NCBI GenBank assembly: GCA_017465025.1
Contig: JAFTXM010000009.1
Coordinates: 1-48,619, forward strand
Direction: 5' to 3'
DNA length: 48,619 bases
DNA from: Oscillospiraceae bacterium
Lineage (GTDB): Bacteria > Bacillota > Clostridia > Oscillospirales > Oscillospiraceae
In this document: one piece after another, positions 45,440 to 48,619 of the stretch
Numbering within the stretch: the first letter of the stretch is position 1
Layout: the number at the start of each line of letters is the position of its first letter
Translations under genes and position numbers: made by a program
The notes under the pieces: generated by a model
The model's input: the letters and a program-made list of their open reading frames with translations, nothing else
Told to the model about the DNA's origin: nothing
Databases searched by the model: none

Positions 45440-46726
45440 ATGGAATTTACCCTGCCCGGAAGCTTCCTGCTGGGCGTTTCCACCGCCGCCACCCAGATAG
45501 AAGGGGGCGACACAAACTCAAACTGGAACGACTGGTACAAAAAAGGCCGCATCACCGACGGCACAGACCCCGCCACCGCCAATGACCACTGGCTGCGCTG
45601 GCGTGAGGATACTGAGCTGATGGCGGAGCTTGGCATAAGGAGCTACCGCTTCTCCCTTGAGTGGTCAAGGCTTGAGCCGGAAAAGGGCCTCTATGACGAG
45701 GCGGCCTTTGCCCAATACCGGGACGAGATACTTCTGATGAGGGAAAAGGGCATAGCGCCCCTTCTCAGCATCCACCATTTTTCCGTACCCATGTGGTATG
45801 AAAACAAGGGCGGATTTTCCAAAAAGGAGAATATTGCGGACTTTCTGGCTCTGGTGCGTCAGGTGGTGGAGCATTTCGGGGACATCGTTTCCGACTATAT
45901 CACCATCAACGAGCCCAATGTCTACGCCACCAACAGCTGGTGCTTCGGTATGTGGCCGCCGGGGCACAAAAGCTTCACTGAAACCGTGGCGGTCATGGAG
46001 AACATGGCCTGCGCCCATATAAAGGCCTACGGCATTATCCATGCCATGCGCCGGAAGATGGGCTATAGCGACACCAAGGTGGGCTTTGCAAATCATGTGC
46101 GCGTCTTTGAGCCGGAAAACCCCAAAAACCCGGCCCATGTGCTCTTTGCGAAAGCCATTGACCATCTTTTTCAGGGCGCATTGAGCCGGGCCATGAGCCT
46201 TGGCGACTTCCCTCTGCCCCTTAAAAACCGCTGGGGTCTGCCCAGAGGGGAATACTCCGACTTTATCGGCGTCAACTACTATAGCCGCTCCACCATCTCC
46301 GGCCCTGCCGATGGGGTGCGGAAAAACTGCCCCAAGAACGACCTTGGCTGGGAGATATACCCGGAGGGCATTGTGAGAGTGTCAAAAATGCTCCATGATA
46401 TCCTGCCCCGGCCCATATACGTCACTGAAAACGGCACCTGCGACCTTAATGACAGCTTCCGCAGCCGCTATATATACGAGCATCTCAAGGCCATTGCCCG
46501 GTCCACCCTGCCCTTTGAGCGCTATTACCACTGGTGCTTCTGCGATAACTTTGAGTGGATAGAGGGCAATCACGCCAAATTCGGCATTGTCTCCATCGAG
46601 GGCGCAGAGAAAAAGCGCATGGTGAAAAAATCCGGCAAATTCTATGCCGAGCTCATCCGAAAAAACGGCGTGGACCGGGAGCTCTACGAAAAATACGTGG
46701 CCGCTGAGGAGTACAATATAAGATGA
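45440..46726 (+). CDS. Glycoside hydrolase family 1 beta-glycosidase
   Basis: A 428-residue GH1 enzyme. The acid/base glutamate is in TINEPN (Glu158) and the nucleophile in VTENGT (Glu330); AATQIEGG and the FSLEWSRLEP strand are typical. Substrate could be a beta-glucoside or beta-galactoside; no 6-phospho-binding motif is obvious. It is slightly shorter than most GH1 enzymes (around 450). Lacking a signal peptide, it is cytoplasmic. It overlaps the alpha-galactosidase start by four bases, so the two act on imported oligosaccharides together. Confidence 0.93.
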   Translation: MEFTLPGSFLLGVSTAATQIEGGDTNSNWNDWYKKGRITDGTDPATANDHWLRWREDTELMAELGIRSYRFSLEWSRLEPEKGLYDEAAFAQYRDEILLMREKGIAPLLSIHHFSVPMWYENKGGFSKKENIADFLALVRQVVEHFGDIVSDYITINEPNVYATNSWCFGMWPPGHKSFTETVAVMENMACAHIKAYGIIHAMRRKMGYSDTKVGFANHVRVFEPENPKNPAHVLFAKAIDHLFQGALSRAMSLGDFPLPLKNRWGLPRGEYSDFIGVNYYSRSTISGPADGVRKNCPKNDLGWEIYPEGIVRVSKMLHDILPRPIYVTENGTCDLNDSFRSRYIYEHLKAIARSTLPFERYYHWCFCDNFEWIEGNHAKFGIVSIEGAEKKRMVKKSGKFYAELIRKNGVDRELYEKYVAAEEYNIR

Positions 46727-48619
46727 TAGAAGTAAAAGATAAGCTCTTTCATATAAAAACCCGAAACTATTCCTACCTCTTTGAGGCAGAGCCCCACGGA
46801 CATTTGCAGCAGCTCCACTTCGGCGCGCCGGTGGACATGGAGGATGCGGACGCTTTTCGCCTCAAGCCCCTTTTGGGCTGGGGCAGCAATGTGCTCTATG
46901 ACGAGGGGGATATGGCCTGCCTTGATGCCGCCGCGCTGGACTTTTCCGGCCACGGCCGGGGGGACTACAGGGAAAGCCCCATTGAGATATTTGAAGGCAG
47001 CCGCGCCCTGCCCACGGACTTTGTGTATAAATCCCACCGGGTTTTAAAGGCTGCGCCCCCAATGAAAAGCACTCTCCCCCTGCCGGAGGGCGAGGCGGAA
47101 ACTCTGGAAATAAGTCTTTCCCATCTGGACACGCTGGAGCTTAAGCTTTACTACACGGCCTATGAGGATGTTCTCTGCCGGAGAGCGGTGCTGAAAAATA
47201 TATCGGAGCGGGAGTATGAGCTGGGCAAGCTTATGAGCTTTATGCTGGATATCCCCGGCAAGTACGAGCTTGTGGGCTTTGACGGGGCATGGATAGCCGA
47301 GGCCCATAAATCCGTCACCCCTCTGGGTCGCGCCCGCATCGTCCGGGACAGTGTCACCGGCGCCTCCTCCAACCGCCATCAGCCGGGCTTTCTCCTTGCC
47401 GCGCCCTTCGCCACTGAGGAATATGGCGAAGTCTACGGCTTCAATCTCATCTACTCCGGCAATCACTATGCCTCCGCCCAGCGTTCCCATCAGGGCCTGA
47501 ACCGCGTCATGCAGGGCATAAACTTTGCAAACTTCAAAATGCCCCTTGCGCCGAAAGCTGAGTTTGAGACTCCGGCGGCGGTGCTGGGCTGGTCGGGCGA
47601 GGGCTTCAACGGCCTCTCCGCGCGCTTTCACCGCTTTGTAAATGAGCATATCGTGCCCCAATACTGGCGAAATAGACCCCGGCCCGTGCTCTACAACAGC
47701 TGGGAGGGCTGCTTTTTCGACTTTGACCAGAAGCGGCTTCTCTCCCTTGGCAAAAAGGCGGCAGCGCTGGGCTGTGAGCTTTTCGTGCTGGATGACGGCT
47801 GGTTTGGCGCGAGAAACAACGATTTTGCCGGACTTGGCGACTATAATGTGAACTTGAAAAAGCTGCCGGAGGGGCTCTCCGGCCTTGCAAAGAAAATGCG
47901 GGCTCTGGGTCTGGACTTTGGCCTCTGGGTAGAGCCGGAGTCTGTAAACCCGGACAGCGACCTGTACAGAGCCCGCCCCGACTGGGTCATCGTTGATGAG
48001 CTGGGGGAGATATACGGGCGGCATCAGCTGCTTTTGGACTTGACGAAACAAGAGGTGCGCGATTACATCGTTGACTCCGTAGGCAAGGTGCTGGACAGCG
48101 CGGATATCCGCTATGTAAAGTGGGACATGAACCGCCACTCCACCGCCCTTGGGGCAAAAGCCCATGAGTATATTCTGGGGCTTTACGAAATCATGGGCCG
48201 GATTTTCCGACCCCGACCCCATATTCTCCTTGAAAACTGCTCTTCCGGCGGCAACCGCTTTGATCTGGGTATGCTCTGCTTTTCACCCCAGATCTGGGCC
48301 TCCGATGACACTGACCCCATAGAGCGGCTGGATATACAGCAGGGGCTATCCTACCTCTATCCCCAGTCCTGCATGGGCGCCCATGTGTCCGCCGCGCCCC
48401 ACGCCCAGACCTTACGCACAACGCCTCTCAGCACTCGGGGCAATGTGAGCTTTTTCGGTCTGCTGGGCTATGAGCTGGACCTGAAGCATCTTCTCCCCGT
48501 GGAGGAGACAGAGATAAAAAACCAGATAGCCTTTTACAAAAAATACCGGGAAATTTTCCAGTTCGGCCGCTTTTCCCGCATTGAAAACGAAAATCACCGG
48601 TGCTGGCAGGTGTCCAAGG
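46723..48619 (+). CDS. Glycoside hydrolase family 36 alpha-galactosidase, partial
   Basis: An open frame from ATG 46723 to the window end (632 codons) without a stop; the usual length is about 730, so roughly 100 residues are missing. The N-terminal beta-supersandwich is followed by the catalytic barrel with VLDDGWFG, the nucleophile in KWDMNR (Asp468), ENCSSGGNRFDLGML and the acid/base in SDDTDPIERL (Asp528). It cleaves terminal alpha-galactose from raffinose-type or related sugars. The ATG overlaps the GH1 stop (ATGA). Confidence 0.93.
   Translation, partial: MIEVKDKLFHIKTRNYSYLFEAEPHGHLQQLHFGAPVDMEDADAFRLKPLLGWGSNVLYDEGDMACLDAAALDFSGHGRGDYRESPIEIFEGSRALPTDFVYKSHRVLKAAPPMKSTLPLPEGEAETLEISLSHLDTLELKLYYTAYEDVLCRRAVLKNISEREYELGKLMSFMLDIPGKYELVGFDGAWIAEAHKSVTPLGRARIVRDSVTGASSNRHQPGFLLAAPFATEEYGEVYGFNLIYSGNHYASAQRSHQGLNRVMQGINFANFKMPLAPKAEFETPAAVLGWSGEGFNGLSARFHRFVNEHIVPQYWRNRPRPVLYNSWEGCFFDFDQKRLLSLGKKAAALGCELFVLDDGWFGARNNDFAGLGDYNVNLKKLPEGLSGLAKKMRALGLDFGLWVEPESVNPDSDLYRARPDWVIVDELGEIYGRHQLLLDLTKQEVRDYIVDSVGKVLDSADIRYVKWDMNRHSTALGAKAHEYILGLYEIMGRIFRPRPHILLENCSSGGNRFDLGMLCFSPQIWASDDTDPIERLDIQQGLSYLYPQSCMGAHVSAAPHAQTLRTTPLSTRGNVSFFGLLGYELDLKHLLPVEETEIKNQIAFYKKYREIFQFGRFSRIENENHRCWQVSK

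Overview
The window is a 48.6 kb piece of a moderately GC-rich chromosome from an endospore-forming low-GC-type Gram-positive lineage (class Clostridia). An Oscillospiraceae-like gut anaerobe fits best, but that placement is inference. The support is the core order dnaN-S4-recF-remB-gyrB-gyrA, the germination protease gene gpr, a sepF/divIVA division cluster, strong GGAGG ribosome sites and sigma-A promoters with 17-base spacers. No rRNA, tRNA, CRISPR array, integrase, transposase or prophage gene was seen.

Region 1 (1-13.7 kb) is the replication-origin and segregation region, almost all on the minus strand: a partial membrane protein, gyrA, gyrB, remB, recF, an S4-domain protein, dnaN, a 225-base origin-like spacer, dnaA, serS, parB, parA, two parS-like sites, a block of palindromic intergenic repeats, and gpr. 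The dnaA-dnaN spacer carries four TTTTCAACA-type DnaA-box candidates and a DnaA-trio-like track, so it is the best oriC candidate. parA has a promoter whose -35 box abuts a parS-like site.

Region 2 (13.8-28.2 kb) is a mosaic of single genes and small operons: rpsT, an MBL-fold hydrolase, a diacylglycerol-kinase-like lipid kinase, asnS, an M14 peptidase with peptidoglycan-binding and LysM domains, a multi-use sugar-ABC ATPase with a long structured leader, a CNNM/CorC-type transporter with an attenuator-like leader, an sdpR/sdpI-like pair with a clear operator, a PfkB sugar kinase, and a class III aminotransferase with an MFS transporter whose leader also has mutually exclusive hairpins.

Region 3 (28.2-39.4 kb, minus strand) is a long housekeeping block transcribed from mutL through miaA, hfq, a membrane-anchored HlyD-like protein, yggS, sepF and divIVA, followed by ileS, lspA and an rluD-family gene. 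LspA carries an unusual tail of about 250 residues. Region 4 (39.5-48.6 kb, plus strand) starts divergently with miaB-mutS, then a CPBP protease, trmO, a small SdpI-family protein, a GH1 beta-glycosidase and a GH36 alpha-galactosidase cut by the window end.

No obviously new multi-gene system was found. The most promising undescribed signals are RNA and cis elements (leaders before the ABC ATPase, the CNNM gene and the MFS gene; the origin architecture; intergenic palindromes), the LspA tail, and the Cys-rich aminotransferase/MFS pair.
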